Numbered from the stretch's first letter, positions 11,356 to 24,163 are shown. The stretch is DNA of 64,000 bases from Basidiobolus meristosporus CBS 931.73 (GCA_002104905.1 MCFE01000038.1:1-64000), one strand, 5' to 3'. The notes: generated by a model not told the origin, from the letters alone. A program made the numbers and translations.

Positions 11356-13050
11356 ATGGCTAACTTTAGTGACTCCACGAGTGTAGTGAGTGGTAGCAGT
11401 ACTCGGAAACTTGCCCGCTCCATGGGTTTGTTTAGTGGAACCGTAAGTCAATTTTAGTTCAGAGTAGGAGCATGGCAGGTCAGCTGACCCTAATCTTGCC
11501 CTAGATGAACATCGTAGGAACGATTGTAGGCTCAGGAATTTTCAGTCTCCCAGCCTTGGTATTTGCTCATGTTGGCTCTCCTGGAATGTCCATTCTTTTG
11601 TGGATCATAGGAGGGCTTGTTAGTTTCTCTGGTGTATTGGGATACAATGAGTTTGGTTGCGTAAGTACTCTGTCTTTTGCCACTGATCGGGGGGCTGCTT
11701 ATTAACTCTTTTAATCATTAGATGTTTCCGTATAATGGTGGGGAGAAGGAGTACCTTGAGCGCTCCTTTAAGAAACCCAAGAAGCTATTCTCATTTCTCT
11801 TCTGCATGTGCTTGATCATTTTCATCCGTAGTAGCTTTTGTGCTGCTATATCCACCAACATCGGCAATTATGTCCTATATGCCATATATGGTCCCAGAGA
11901 TACTATCACGGATCCCTTCATAGCCAAGCACTTCGATTGGATTGGACGTGGAATCGCCGCTGCTGCTTTAATCATAATCACCGTCACGCAAATAGTTTCC
12001 ACAAAATGGACACTTAGGATTCAGGACACCCTCTCTGTCTTCAAAATTGCCCTTCTCGCATTGGTAGTAATCACCGGATTTGTGGTTCTTGGAGGGGGGT
12101 CTTCAGCAAAGCCGGTTCTCAAGGCAAGCACCTTGTTTGAAGGGACATCTAAGGATCCCACGGATTACACATGGGCATTGTTTAAAGTTTTGGCTGCATA
12201 CGACGGTAATCTCCACTTTCTTGAAACGTTGTGCGAATACTCAATATCTAAAACCCTTTAAGGTTGGAACAATCTTAATTACAGTATCGAGGAGCTAAAA
12301 AACCCCATAGAAATCCTTCCTAAAGCAACAACCATCGGTCTAGCTATTGTAGTGGTTCTATACGTGCTCAGCAATCTGGCTTTCTTCTCAGCCTTGCCGC
12401 TACAGAAAATCCTAGCCTCCCAACAGGTGGTCTCTGCAGAGTTCTTCGCAATGGTTTATGGAGTTTCATTTGGCCAACGTGTACTCCCGATATTCATCGC
12501 GCTGTCGGCGTACGGCTCGGTTTCCTGCATGGCGTTTGGAGCCTCAAGAGTGATCCTTGAATCTGCAAGGGAAGGGTTTTTACCATTCAAATCATACTTG
12601 GGATCCGTATCACGCCTGAACACGCCAGCTTGGGCTCTGCTGTTGAACTTGATCATCTCACTTATTCTAATGTTGGCGCCACCGCCAGGAGAGGCATATA
12701 ACTTCCTGATTGATATGACTGGCTATCCAGCATGGATCTTCTATGGCCTGTCCATGATCGGTCTGATCTACTTACGTAAGAAAGAGCCGCAACTACCTCG
12801 ACCATTCCGTACATCAATTATATTCTGCCTACTGTTCGTCCTGGTGTCATTTTTCCTGATGGTGTTCCCGTTTCTACCTCCTGCCAATTACAGTGGAACC
12901 ATTCCGTACTATATGAGCCCCCTACTCTCGGTGGTATTCATCCTCTTATGCATACCACTCTGGTGGTACCGGGTCGGAAGGCACCCCTCCGAGGAGCCAG
13001 AAAGACATCGTGTTATTGAGCATTACGATACCAAACTCGGCCAACCTTAA
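11356..13050 (+). CDS. Amino-acid permease of the LAT/MUP1 (high-affinity methionine) type
   Basis: Multi-pass transporter expected at the plasma membrane, importing amino acids. Exons are 11356-11442, 11505-11660, 11722-12205 and 12263-13050 (504 residues, phases consistent). The start is the first ATG after an in-frame TAA six bases upstream. Family signatures: NIVGTIVGSGIFSLPA in TM1 (the unwound G-S-G motif of APC transporters), GYNEFGCMFPYNGGEKEYLE, AYDGWNNLNYSIEELKNP, and a long run of hydrophobic helices to about residue 470. The YDGWNN...EELKNP block is typical of MUP1 and related LAT proteins. The cytosolic tails are short compared with yeast Mup1 (574 residues). Substrate is inferred from family only; it could equally be a general LAT permease. 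Confidence 0.9.
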
Positions 13051-13181
13051 ATCGCTTATACATTTACTATCACACCCCTACATCTGTAATCTAGTCACCT
13101 ATCAATTGGAATCGCTCGTCACCAGTCGAGTTGAGCTAACACATAAATCAACTAGCAAGTAAAGTCATAATAAATTATTCA

Positions 13182-13630
13182 TTACCTGAAGCATCCAGAT
13201 AGCGGGTCGTAGCAGGTGAGATCCCAAGAAAATACCGACTTACCACAGAACTCCAGCGGTTGAGCATCAGGAAATGATGCTCTACGGGGGGGGCACTTTT
13301 GGCAACGGGCCATATATAGGGGACCTTGTGCCACCAAACCCAGCAACCCTAATTTCTGCCTCAATGTCACAGTTGCATTCTCATCATTTGTGACTAAACG
13401 GTACGGTCCCATGGCCAATTTGTTCCCCCCCAAGTTATCAGTAAATCTCGTATCACCCTCAATTTGATTTGGCGTTTCCGGTGACTGATTTCCGGCAAGT
13501 CGCATAAGCATCCAATTGCTCTGCTCTCCACTACCCGAAGCAAAGCACAGTTGGAGCTTGGATTCATTAGATGGATGTACTATTCTCTGATTACCTGGAA
13601 GCGCAGCATTTGAGTCCGTGACACGAATTT
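13182..13630 (-). CDS. Terminal exon of a possible secreted orphan protein
   Basis: A frame open for about 150 codons, ending in GCFR and a stop at 13182. It contains SKLQLCFASGSGEQSNWM, GPYRLVTNDENATV and MARCQKCPP. The first ATG inside is at 13511, but the frame stays open upstream to about 13630, so the true start is probably in an earlier exon. About 300 bp upstream, a frame at 14082-13786 includes a signal-peptide-like stretch (LLVLLAIYPVVGTHA) followed by polar sequence ending WDLYSMRRCR. The two may belong to one secreted protein, but I could not prove the splice. No family recognised. Confidence 0.35.
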
Positions 13631-13785
13631 ATTAGATCTAGCATGCGTTGTGTTGGGGACCTGAGAGTATTACTATTCGTTGCATCTCCATCGTTGTAAG
13701 GAACCTTAAGATATATGGTACCTATTCCTAGCCGATATCAGCTACACGACGAAGTCACATTACCAATTTATCTGCGGTTGTTAAA

Positions 13786-14082
13786 TCATACTAGAAAATA
13801 TCCATTTCGTTTTCTGACCAAAAAAGTCCTGCATCTTCGCATGGAATATAAATCCCAATTCTCATAGGGTGCAAGCAGTGACCTCTCAGATAAGGTCGTC
13901 ATGACTGTGACACTTGCATGCGTGCCGACTACTGGATATATTGCAAGTAGCACTAGGAGCCTGGAGGTGATTAGGAATTGCACATGTGGTTTCCAGTTGG
14001 TGTATTGGGTTATAACAATGCTTATTTGCATTTGATAGAACCCCATAAAGCTGATGACAAGAATGTGTTGGGTAAGATGCAA
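13786..14082 (-). CDS. Possible signal-peptide exon
   Basis: The frame carries a hydrophobic stretch (LLVLLAIYPVVGTHA, coded near 13960-13915) with a plausible AxA-like cleavage site, then a polar region with NWDLYSMRRCR. It may be the 5' exon of the ORF at 13182-13630. The exact start ATG is uncertain because upstream residues in the same frame are also hydrophobic. It could be chance. Confidence 0.25.
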   Translation of the reverse strand: MHLTQHILVISFMGFYQMQISIVITQYTNWKPHVQFLITSRLLVLLAIYPVVGTHASVTVMTTLSERSLLAPYENWDLYSMRRCRTFLVRKRNGYFLV

Positions 14083-14144
14083 ATAATGCTGGGACTCTTG
14101 CTGCCATAAATAAATATGGAATTGGTCTTATACAAATTCCTAAA

Positions 14145-14162
14145 TAGTAGTAGTAGTAGTAT
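14145..14162. repeat. (TAG)n microsatellite
   Basis: Five TAG units followed by TA, lying between orphan ORFs. A simple trinucleotide repeat with no visible role. Confidence 0.8.
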
Positions 14163-15232
14163 ATAGCTATATATCTGAGCTACCTGCAACAAAAGCACAT
14201 ATCAGTTATGAATAAGCATTATCTGAGGCTTCCACCTACTTTCTTTCGAACAAATAATGATAATTTACTTACTATACTCTTCCCAGGACCTTACACTTGC
14301 GCTTTCATAAATGTACCAGCATCTTTCGTCAAAGGTTCCCATCTTTCTGTTCCAAGATATTTAATCAACAGAAAAAATGCTTCATATTTAATAAAGTTCA
14401 AAGTACTATTTTTTCTGGATTATTGACTACCATACTCTCACGATTGATGACTGACTAACAATAATGTATACTAACTTCACCATTTTCACTTCCTTCAAGA
14501 TCATTCTCAGCTTGTGTTAACAAGAGTGTTTCCCGGAGAGTGAGCAATACCACAGATGACATATACGTTGAAAGCGGCGGTGGGTACCTAGAAGTGATCT
14601 GGAGTGTTTAGAAAAAGCGCGGCTTTTCCTTGTTGATTTATTGGGTTGAAATACAGTGTATATACCTCGAATGAACTTCGTAAAAATAGTGACAAATATA
14701 GTTTCAAAGATCCTATAAAGTTGTGCCCCATGTTTGGGGACCTTTGGCTGTGTTTAATATTCTGGAAACTTCCGGTCATTCCCCAATCTCAAAGAATTCG
14801 TGAATCTCATACAAAGTTGATTCTAAAGCAATAAACCACAATTTCACATAGAAAAGTGTTCGCTGGTAACTAAGATCCAACAAGTAGTGACCTTTTACAG
14901 CATTATCCAGATAGGGGCCTGGTAGTGAGCGTTTTGTACTGCATGATCGTAAGCAAAGAGAAGACTCATGTGGATACCTGTTTGATCGAAATAGGATGTG
15001 TTTAGATGTGGCATTTTTAACGAAATGACTGCCGCTTCTATTGTGGATAAGTGTGGTAACATGTACGCTAAGATTCTGGGCTTCTGTTGATAGAAATGCT
15101 ATCTAATCAATATATTAAAAACAGGTAGTTTGCGAAATTGATTTAGTATTATACTTCATTAGAGTAATAGACCAAATATAAACAATAAGGTGCAATGCAA
15201 ATTATTTGCAACACATACAGTGTACATGATTC
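14163..15232. other. Intergenic, nothing recognised
   Basis: About 1.1 kb with only short frames and no visible repeat or RNA gene. Confidence 0.35.
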
Positions 15233-15652
15233 TCAGAAGCATTTATATTTTATGTCTATATCTGAGAAGTATACCCAGGTGTGAGAGTGGAGCCATGCAA
15301 CTACACAAAGCGTTATATCTGTAACCAATATATGGTCTATACAAGTATGGGTATTACGTAAACAAGGTTGTGGTACCTTAAGCTTCCATGCAGGCTCTGT
15401 GGTAAGAAAATGAGTGATGAAAGAGTAATTGCCTACGAATTGTCCCGCACCTATATCATAATGGCGGGATTCTCGAATAAACTGGAGCTCCAAATCAACC
15501 TGCAGCTCAGTGCGATGCAAATAAATAGAAGGTCTGTTAGGTATTGAGAGGGCTCTGGCCTTTTTGATATTCATAAGGAGCATCCCATTCACTTCGAACT
15601 TCCCAAAGTACAAAGTGATCAGCAGTCTACACCATCTCTGGGGTATAAGCAA
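15233..15652 (-). CDS. Orphan ORF, possibly an exon
   Basis: A 139-codon frame. The first two thirds look coding (VDLELQFIRESRHYDIGAGQFVGNYSF) and end at a potential donor, TTAAG|GTACCA, after AWKLK. The residues after that point look like intron translation. An acceptor (ACCCCAG) sits just inside the 5' end. I see weak resemblance to the ORF at 16810-17049 (I-x-x-G...N...P...L spacing). No known family. Confidence 0.3.
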   Translation of the reverse strand: MLIPQRWCRLLITLYFGKFEVNGMLLMNIKKARALSIPNRPSIYLHRTELQVDLELQFIRESRHYDIGAGQFVGNYSFITHFLTTEPAWKLKVPQPCLRNTHTCIDHILVTDITLCVVAWLHSHTWVYFSDIDIKYKCF

Positions 15653-16484
15653 TCAGTATTTTAATTGCGCTGTTTTAAACGCTTCACTTGGGCCTCTCCG
15701 GCATGTAAGCTGATGTCAGGATTTGTCTTTGGGATATTGGGCTTCTAAAATGAATTGGCGTGAGGTGTTATGCATGAGACAGAACGTTATGAAAGTCACA
15801 ACTTTGCGATGCAGGGTTGTTTCGAGTCTATCTATTCATGTGCGCTCAAAGTTAGCGAAACTCTAGCCAAAGTGGTTTGTTACAAAGAAGCCTATGTTGT
15901 ACATTGGAATTCATAGCCAGTGAACAGCGAAATTCCAAAGTATCATTCCTATAGCACAATTGATACCATCTTGATTTGGAGCTAGACCAAACTTTGCAGA
16001 GCTAACCCTTTACCCCGATACAATTAACGCACTAGATAGCTATCGTAGTGGCCGTAGTAGCCATAGATCTACAAATATAATGATCCGATCAATACTGTTC
16101 TACAGTCAACACCAATGTATTACTAAATGCCTGCAAACTTGATAGCATTGATCTGGTAAATATCCCCAACTCATGTAACTCGACCCACTATTTTCGAGAA
16201 ATGGACTCCTGATGCCTTGCCACGAGCCAACGCAGTGCCGTAGTGAAGCTCCACTGTTTCGAAGGTTGACTCTCCGAGCAGAGTGAAGCAAGCCCTGATG
16301 GAGAATGTCGCTTGCTTGCTCAGTAAAACACCGGCTGCTGTGTTATGGAGAAATACACATTAAGCTTAATCTGTCATCATCCACATTGCAGAACCCACTC
16401 TTTTAGGGGCCAAATGAAGTTCTATAGAATCGTGAATATATGACCTAAAAGAGGATTCGACAGGTTGAAATGGTAGCAATCTAA
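15653..16484. other. Intergenic or intronic, nothing recognised
   Basis: About 0.8 kb between minus-strand orphan ORFs. One short frame (16106-16291) could be a further exon but has no supporting features. Confidence 0.3.
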
Positions 16485-17551
16485 CTAAAAGTTCGTGACC
16501 TGATTGAGCGGTATCAGAGACGGAATCGGCAGACCCTTATTGTTCGTTTTCGGAAATATATTTCCTGGTTCCCTTTGTTTCAGAAGGCCGACATCAGAGT
16601 AGGCCAAGGAGTCTATATGATATCCAAAAGATAGGGAGTTGAAGCAATACTGCAACTCGAGACGGGAAATAGGAGCACAACAATGGCGATTCGACCGATT
16701 GCCATCCAAATCGATGGATAAAGCAACCTCAATCTTGAGGAAAAAATACTATAATCTATTACGCGACCCCATTCCAATACCTCAATGTCTGTTGCGGAAA
16801 TGATTAAGGCTATTTACAAGTCAAGAGCACTTTGTTCCAGTTCAAACTGGTTTCTTGTGCTTTTGCATTCACCGATCGCCTGAGAACATGGATGGGTGCT
16901 GAATTAAACACTACTGCTAAATTCATAGCTAGGTTCCAAATGCCTCCAGGTGCAATGTTATTACTAGTTCCATTGGCCACCAACTCTTCTACAGCTAGGT
17001 GAAGTTCTCCCTCAAAAGCAAGGCGTCTATTCCGCTGGGGATCCAGCACACAACGTATGGAATCAAGAGCATCTATATTTGAACGATCAAGATACGTACA
17101 GCGATGAAAGACCGGTAACTCGGTTCAGCTGGCAATACCACCTAAGGAGGGGCTTCTAGAGCTTTGGTGATATTAGACATTACACTCAATTTAATCTTCG
17201 TGTAAATTACCTCTTCACCTGTCATTTCGTACTGCACACATGCATGGATGACTCGGCCTTCAACATATCGGGCCCAGTTACATCAACAAATGGGTTAATT
17301 AATATCAACGTTTGTACTTGATTTTGAACAGCATTGAAGACCCAGCTCACAATATAGCTGTATGAGCAGGAGCGGTATGTGCATTTGGGACCTTTGCGCC
17401 CACCACCACCTAATAGGTCCGCCTCAATGCACACCATTTTACGCGCTGTCCTAAAGAGATTATACGGAGCGTGCTTGAAACATGGTTTAAGAGCTAACTG
17501 GTTTGAACGATTCTGACGGAGTGCATGCATACATCTTGATAGAATCCTCAA
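16485..17551 (-). CDS. Candidate multi-exon orphan gene
   Basis: Three successive minus-strand frames look coding. 17551-17222 includes ARKMVCIEADLLGGGGRKG and TYRSCSYSYIVSW; in another frame near its 3' end it reads RYVEGRVIHACVQYEMTGEE, running into a GTAATT donor. 17049-16810 includes FEGELHLAVEELVANG and NIAPGGIWNLAMNLAV; the frame also runs upstream as TYLDRSNIDALDSIRCVLDP. 16709-16485 follows a CTCAAG acceptor and includes SRLELQYCFNSLSFGYHIDS. Introns of about 60-150 nt would connect them. No start, stop or family could be fixed. Confidence 0.33.
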
Positions 17552-19728
17552 TCAATGATATATTTTTAATTGATTTTTCAACAACTTGACACTTTACATG
17601 GCTAATAATCACGTTAGTCTCAACAGCTTAGATGAATCTGCTCGCCTATGTACTAGAAACGGTATTGAGCAACTGCATGTGCAATAGTATATGTCAATCT
17701 GAATGCAAACTTGGACCAATTTTCGCTACAGGGGCGACCACAACGTGTATTATAGCCCCTCCAATGTATGCACAATACCATCACCATGTTAGGCATTATG
17801 TAAGATGCTGATAGCTATGCAGAGGCGAATGATCTTACAACACCGAGCGAGGCCTGGCGGTACCTTTTAGGGTGCATATTTCCACTCAAGTTGGCGCCTG
17901 GCACTCATTTCCGCATATCGAGGGTTTGGGGAGATGTGCAGCCAATCGGTGTTGTTTCAAACCGTGCATGAATCGATATACAAACAAGTGGGGGCCTCGA
18001 AACAGATCGAAATGAGAAATCGGGCTTTATATGGAAATGTACATTAGCTGTATATACCACCGATCGATCGTCGGGACACCCAGCTCAAGCCTAGCGAAAT
18101 GATGCCATTTACGAAATGGGTAAAATGTAGGAATTCCTGAGGATTAATTTGGTCCGAGGAACCACCGATCAACCACTTCCACACACCAAGGAGTCAAGCA
18201 CCATCAAATCCTCGCCCAAAAATAGAACTACAAATATATCCTTGCTATTAGCGAGTTGCCACAAAACCCCATTGATTGATCAGCGATCTTTTTGCCAAAA
18301 CCCTACCGCATCTACGCATCAGGCAGCCTCCGACTAGCCATGTTGCGAAGATTGCTGTGGTATTCACCACCATCACCAAACATCAGGTTTTTCTTCTGCT
18401 GGCGTTAGCGTTGGCCATTTGGTAATCACTACGAAATATACACACATCCTTAATTGGAATTCAGTACCACCTGGTCGTCTACAATCTCAATACATTCTCC
18501 TGCATAGCCTCAATAGCCAACAGCAAATGATGGATAAACAGCCTTGGCCAAATCAGAGAATTTTGCTGTCAGGTCTTATCCCTACAACTAGACAAATCAG
18601 GTGCTTCACAACCGTCATGACAGAGTTATGTGATGTTGAGCCAACTTGGGCGATACTGTGAGCGCATACAGGTATTTGGGGATTTTAGATAAAACATCAA
18701 GGGGCTAATGGAATATGCATGCCTTTCGTTCAGGGCATTATTGAATTTCCTATGGCCATGGCAAACTATTCTAAATTACATACATGACTGCTACACAAAA
18801 TCTTCACCAGCGCCATCAGAGCCTATCACCTATGTTTATTCCGCGATGGCATGATGTGTGGTGCAGTAGCTGATGGCTGAGTAGATCTTTACGCGGGTGC
18901 CGTTTTGTCATGCGTAGAAGCTCATGACTTCCTGATTCAGACACCTCTAATGCAACTATGTTTGAAGTATCTGCACCAATCAGGGGCCTCTGTTCTTATT
19001 AGCTGGAAAGCTTTATTGTGCGATTTTCAGGCTACCACTGGCGAGCCCACTGAGACCAATGCCCCTCAAATGGTGGGTTTCTAATGGTAAATATCGGAAA
19101 GTGCCCACATCTGGTTTCGCTTGGAAACTTTGGTCTGATCCACCAATGCAATATATACCAGAGATTAGAATCGCCCATCATCGATGTATTGCACCAGATG
19201 TACGGAATATCTAATGGATATCAATATAGAATACTGCCGAAAGGCCATTTAAGAGTATGTCATGATGGCCTAAGTCTACAATATCGGGAATATAGCATTG
19301 GAAACAGGGTGTTTAAAAGGGGTTGGAGGCTCATTATGAAAGGCTATTACAATGTTAATGATTACTTAAGCGCAGAGGCATTATAAGAAAATAAATTGGT
19401 GTTACATGAATCGATCTATGGATTCCTGTGCATGTATGGTACTAGCATATTTCGGTAGGTCCAGTGTTCAAAATCGGTATTTAGAGTTACTTTTGTAGTA
19501 TAATAAATGGTCCTCGTTTTGCTGGGGCCTAGCGGCTATTTAAGCCCACCATCCATCACCATTGTTGACTATTATTTTACACCTCTGCTCTTTCCCTTTA
19601 AATTTCCTGATTATCGCCAGCAACTTCTTGATTCGAGGAGTCGCTCTCAAACCAATTCTGTTCCGACCGAATTTCTTAATACACTATCCCATTATACTCT
19701 TTTGGTGCACCTCTCCCAACTTCACTTC
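17552..19728. other. Intergenic, promoter side of the C2H2 gene
   Basis: About 2.2 kb. Short frames at 18149-18661 and 19084-19386 have no recognisable features. The last 200 bp contain a TATA-like element (see separate entry). Confidence 0.35.
19535..19542 (+). promoter_or_regulatory. TATA-like element upstream of the C2H2 gene
   Basis: The sequence ctatttaag lies about 190 bp 5' of the chosen ATG at 19729. A transcript starting shortly downstream would have a leader of roughly 150 nt. This is one reason for preferring the internal ATG over the one at 19507. Confidence 0.3.
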
Positions 19729-20675
19729 ATGGATATATTAGAGTTGATTCATTTGGATAATGTTGCCGAGTCTGATAAGCCATTTCGCTGTACCTGGCCC
19801 AACTGTCACAAAGGGTTTTCTCGTCGCTCTGACCTCTCCCGGCATTGCAGAATACATACCAACGACCGACCTTTTGTGTGTCAAGTAACAGGATGTGGGA
19901 AAAGTTTTATTCAGGTAGGTCTACCGGCCAATACTGGGTCCAAATCCCATTCCTAATTACTTATTTTGCTGCATTAGCGCTCCGCCCTGACTGTTCACCA
20001 AAGGACCCACTCGGGTGAGCGACCTCATGCGTGTGAATATGAGGGCTGTAACAAAACCTTCAGTGATAGTAGCTCATTAGCACGCCACCGTCGAATTCAC
20101 ACGGGCAATCGGCCTTACAAGTGTAAATTCGAGGAGTGTGGTAAGAGGTATGTTCAATCTTTCTGGCCATAGTTAACCATGCTGGTACTGAGCATCCTTT
20201 TATGAATAGCTTTTGTCGCAAATCGATACTTACGAAGCACTTAAAGGATGTTCACAGTTCTTTTCGCAAAGCATCACAACGCACAGCCATACCGTCACAG
20301 AATGAATCGAATTTCGAGAGTTCCAGCGCCGGTATTAGTAGTCCCTATTCTAGTACAGACCAAACCCTACCCGCCAGTAGCTCCTCAATAGAGCAAAATC
20401 GAAGCTCCTCTAGTACACCGCAAAGTTTTGACAAGGAACTAGTGGCAAACACGCTACCACATATCTCTTCCATATTTAATTCGGAGGTGCATTTGCCACC
20501 TATATCATCTTCGGTGGCAATGCCGGCCGGAGGCTCTCTATCAGAAGTACCCATATATAATACGTTGCAAGAACAGGAACCAATCAACTCACTCCCCCCT
20601 TTTCAAACTTTTTCTAGTCGTGATCTTCGCGAGAAAGAGTTTTTTCCACTTGTGATACTACCACCCTGTTCATGA
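19729..20675 (+). CDS. C2H2 zinc-finger transcription factor, four fingers
   Basis: Exons 19729-19914, 19978-20147 and 20210-20675 give 273 residues in consistent phase. Four consecutive fingers: residues 21-43, 51-73, 81-103 and 111-134. The first three have spacing C-x4-C-x12-H-x3-H; the last ends H-x4-H. Linkers resemble TGERP (TNDRP, SGERP, TGNRP), the mark of sequence-specific DNA-binding fingers. The last finger has [17 protein letters not shown], a pattern I associate with fungal C2H2 regulators. The C-terminal half is Ser/Pro-rich and unstructured. The frame is also open from an ATG at 19507, but those residues are unlike the family, so the MDILELIH start is preferred. Target genes cannot be inferred. 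Confidence 0.88.
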
Positions 20676-22430
20676 CAGTTCCATGATTCAATGAACCCAT
20701 CTCACCAATCCATGTAAATTTCCTAGTACCGTGATAAGTCGAGAGGATTTGTAAGCCTGCAATATCTCTCGTGTATATATGTGCCTTTGATAACTTATAC
20801 AATGGTTTCTTACACAGGACGATATTTATACGGATAATTACTGTACTAGCTAGACCAAGGCCAATAGATTATGCCTCATTCTTCCCAATTTTCTACATGT
20901 GTTTCTTGGTACATTCGCACAATAAACTGATTCCAAGAACATCCTGGCTAGCCTTTTGCAGGTGCACCTATCTATCACATCAAGACCATCTGGTGATGAT
21001 CAGGCCTATTGTTCAATGGTACTGAAGGCTAAGCGAGCACTGAGAATGGGAATTACCTTGTTGCAATTGCCAAGACCGAACCAATATGGGATTGATTACA
21101 TGGCATATTGCTGCCCAGAAGCCTTGCGATCTCGTTGGTGCATATATTGGAATTTCTCTGATTGTGACACTCGTTGAATGACAGGGCAGGCAATCCCGAA
21201 TGACAGAAATGTCAAGATTGGCAGCAACTGATATGATCTGTAATGGGAAGTACAGCCCATGCTGGGTTGATCAAATGACTTATCAGTTGGGGCTGTGGTT
21301 TGTGGATAAGCCAAACACGATTCCCAAACTCGGGTATATGGCGGTCTGTCCAATACCTTGAAGCAGCACTTCGTTTGTGAGATACCATGCACGCCTACAT
21401 GAATGTTTAGTAAATATCGAATGTGAGTAGAGTTCCCAACCACCAGACCAGCCCACCAAAAGTCCCATAAGGCCATATATGAATCGGTGTTTAAATCGCA
21501 TGTGCCCGCAAGAGACCTGAGCCCAAAAGCATACTGGGATGCAGGAATCCACCAAGCAACATGACTCTCACAAGCCAATAGGAGGGTGGGTAGCTATGGA
21601 AAAGCAATTATGCCAGTTGGCTACCTAGGCATGTGCGGATCGGAAAAACCTCGCAGAGATCAGAATTTGAGGGATCCGGGTGGGACTCACCACTCTAATC
21701 ACTCACGATGTTACGGCCAGCCTATGATGATGCGCCGTATCTCGATTAATACCATTCGCCAGTCAGAATGGCCCAAGCTCCATGATGGCTCAAATAGGTT
21801 AAAGTTTCGCTCAACATGGTCCGAATAGTGTGGATCGCATGCAAATATGAGCCATTCCATGCAATACTTTATTTCATCCCCAAGCCAAATTTGGAGGCCT
21901 CAATCAAAACCTGGATTCGGGGGCCTTCATTGATCCTATTATGGGTCAATGGCAGTTTTCCCAGAGCTTATATTACTTACGACGCCAAACAGCAGCACGA
22001 TCCTTTCTACCAATAAAACTCGAATTTTCCGAGGTTCGAGCGATTTGATAACGCATCAGTGATGGAATCAAATTTCTCGTTCAATCAGGCTGTAGTTGAC
22101 ATATTCCTGAATAAACGACTCGTATTTATCCGGAATTAATTGAATTCATTCTCACTGATTAGCCCACCATATAGATGTACGAAACGTGGTGACCAGGGTA
22201 AAAAATTGAAGCTGTATGGGTTCATGGGTCAGAGCCCGCCAAGCGTCCCCCCAGAAATTTCTACTGTTTTAACGAAGCAATTTGTGCAATGAGATCTTTG
22301 AAAGTCACAATTCACTGCAGGTTTATTTGCTGCCTATCCACTATTCCCTGCAGTAACGCATTTTATTCATTTTACACATCATTGTGTATGATATGAGTTA
22401 TCCATTATGTAAGGCAGCAGATCACTTAAG
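20676..22430. other. Intergenic with one long minus-strand ORF
   Basis: No known gene. A 160-codon minus frame at 21578-21096 is longer than chance would often give. It is rich in Trp, Cys and Tyr, but no family or intron structure supports it. Confidence 0.3.
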
Positions 22431-22920
22431 GATTAGCTGTGAATAATTTAGTGTTTACGTGTTGTGCACACACAAAATAAAACATGCAGTACCTTAATAC
22501 TTCCCAGTGTTTCTGTGCGAATGTGAGCAAATGGTCTGCCCATTCCACCAACATGCAGTAGTATTAGTCGATAGAATGGCTTTCATAGCGTAAGGGTGGT
22601 GCTCAGCCGCTTCCTAGCCAATAAATGAAAATCGGGTTTCCTCCTTAATGGTGTCTGATCCTCGTCAGTTGATTAGATTGAAACATCCTCAGGGTCTAAT
22701 CTCGACCTGCGACATGATTGGCCGATCACACCTTCACACTTCGCCTCATGAAAAGTTTGGCAAGAAAGCAGTGTTGATACTGAGATACACCTCCGTGTTG
22801 GGCCGCAAGGTAGTTGTGCTGAGGTGAATGGAGTAGGTGTACACTTGGATTCCCACATTTGCACCCGAAAACCTGTGGGCGAGATGCACAGTGGATGTGA
22901 TTTAAGCACTGCATTCATTT
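22431..22920. repeat. Direct repeat, copy 1 (about 0.49 kb)
   Basis: Nearly identical, without indels that I can see, to 25978-26467 (constant offset 3547). Shared sequence runs from GGATTAG to CATTCAT. In the downstream copy an 8-bp AGTGTTTA near the left end recurs inverted near the right end (TAAACACT), so a MITE-like origin is possible. It still contains many CpG sites, unlike the repeat islands further on. A minus-strand ORF of about 81 codons is shared by both copies, but most differences between copies change amino acids, so it is probably not coding. Confidence 0.85.
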
Positions 22921-24163
22921 TACATAGCCCATTAATGAACAGTATTCAACTACACTGCTTACTATTCAGAAAGGAAGAGTCTGATTTTGTATGGCTTAGA
23001 CTTGGCATTGGTAAGTATGACATAATACTCGACCATGGTCAAATATGTTTTGATTAAAATCCCTGTTTGTCTAGTGGTCGTGGATGTTTCATATTGATAT
23101 AGGATGAAATCCATATCCAGTTAGTTGCTGTGCGGTAAATTAATAATAAAAACAAACTATCGTTTTGCTAGAGATACTATGGTACAAATCTCGAGGAAGT
23201 ATCAAGCGTTTCGGAGTCAAAGTATTACTTCATACGCTTGGTATTAGTTGGAAAATACCAGCCTTCGTTTCAGAAATTCTCATAAATATCCTTCAATAAG
23301 AGCGCTGATCTATAAATGGTTGTGACTCTTTCCAAACCTGTAAACATGTGGGGTCTCAATCTCGCTGAGAATAAATATGATGTAGGGCCTCGGGACTTCC
23401 TTAGTTCAAAACGATTTCTTGATGAGCTGTGCTGATCAAGAACAGGATGCCCATTAGATTCAGGATTTCGTGGGAGGAACGCTTTCTTGACAAGCGACCT
23501 CCAATAAAATTTCAGCAACACGGTTTGTATTGTAGCTAAACAATACGAATGGCGTAGTTCAATGTTAATAATTATGGTTACCTCAAGATAACACAACTAG
23601 GCGATACCAGAAATTGGTAATGGAGCCAGCATTTCTTGGTTTTCTATGTGTTATTCAAGCTTGCCCTTTCTATGCAAAGGCATGGTAAATTCAACGATTT
23701 TCAGACACAGGCTGGTCATCAGTGGTACAAACAGATTAATGCATTGGGTATTTGGAGAGAATGGTTGAGTAAGCCAAGGCGAATATGTTATGATATGTGG
23801 TCTTTTTGTTACAGCCAACCACATTCTGTGGCGACGAGTACAAATTACTTAACCATAACACCACAGTTACGAAGGTATACCGACATTTGTGTAGCAAAAT
23901 TCGTTTTAACAGATATGAACAGGAAATGGGCAACGGAGTTACAGAGCTCTGATTCGATGTTTGTGGTTGTCATTGGGTTCCACATACCCATATGAATTGT
24001 TTGGCCAAAATCCCGAGAATTCGAGATTATGATCGTAAAAGGTTGTACGAAAATGTTACCATGGTCAGGACCGCTAGTGGAATAGATTGAATATTAAATT
24101 GTTTACATAATGAGTGCAAAAGATAATTTCGGATAGAGCGAGAAACTCCTTATAAATGCTGCG
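22921..24163. other. Intergenic, 5' of the Cdc25 gene
   Basis: About 1.2 kb. A minus frame at 23596-23270 (108 codons, ending GLERVTTIYRSALLLKDIYENF) and a plus frame at 23636-23995 look mildly coding. Neither has a recognised domain or supporting splice structure. Upstream exons of the Cdc25 gene could be hidden here. Confidence 0.3.

Noticed and set aside
19507-19728. Upstream ATG extending the C2H2 protein by 74 residues
   Set aside because: The extra residues are unlike a zinc-finger N-terminus and overlap a TATA-like element; the ATG at 19729 is a better start.
22673-22918. 81-codon ORF present in both copies of the 0.49-kb repeat
   Set aside because: About ten amino-acid changes separate the copies, and most base differences are non-synonymous, so there is no sign of protein selection.
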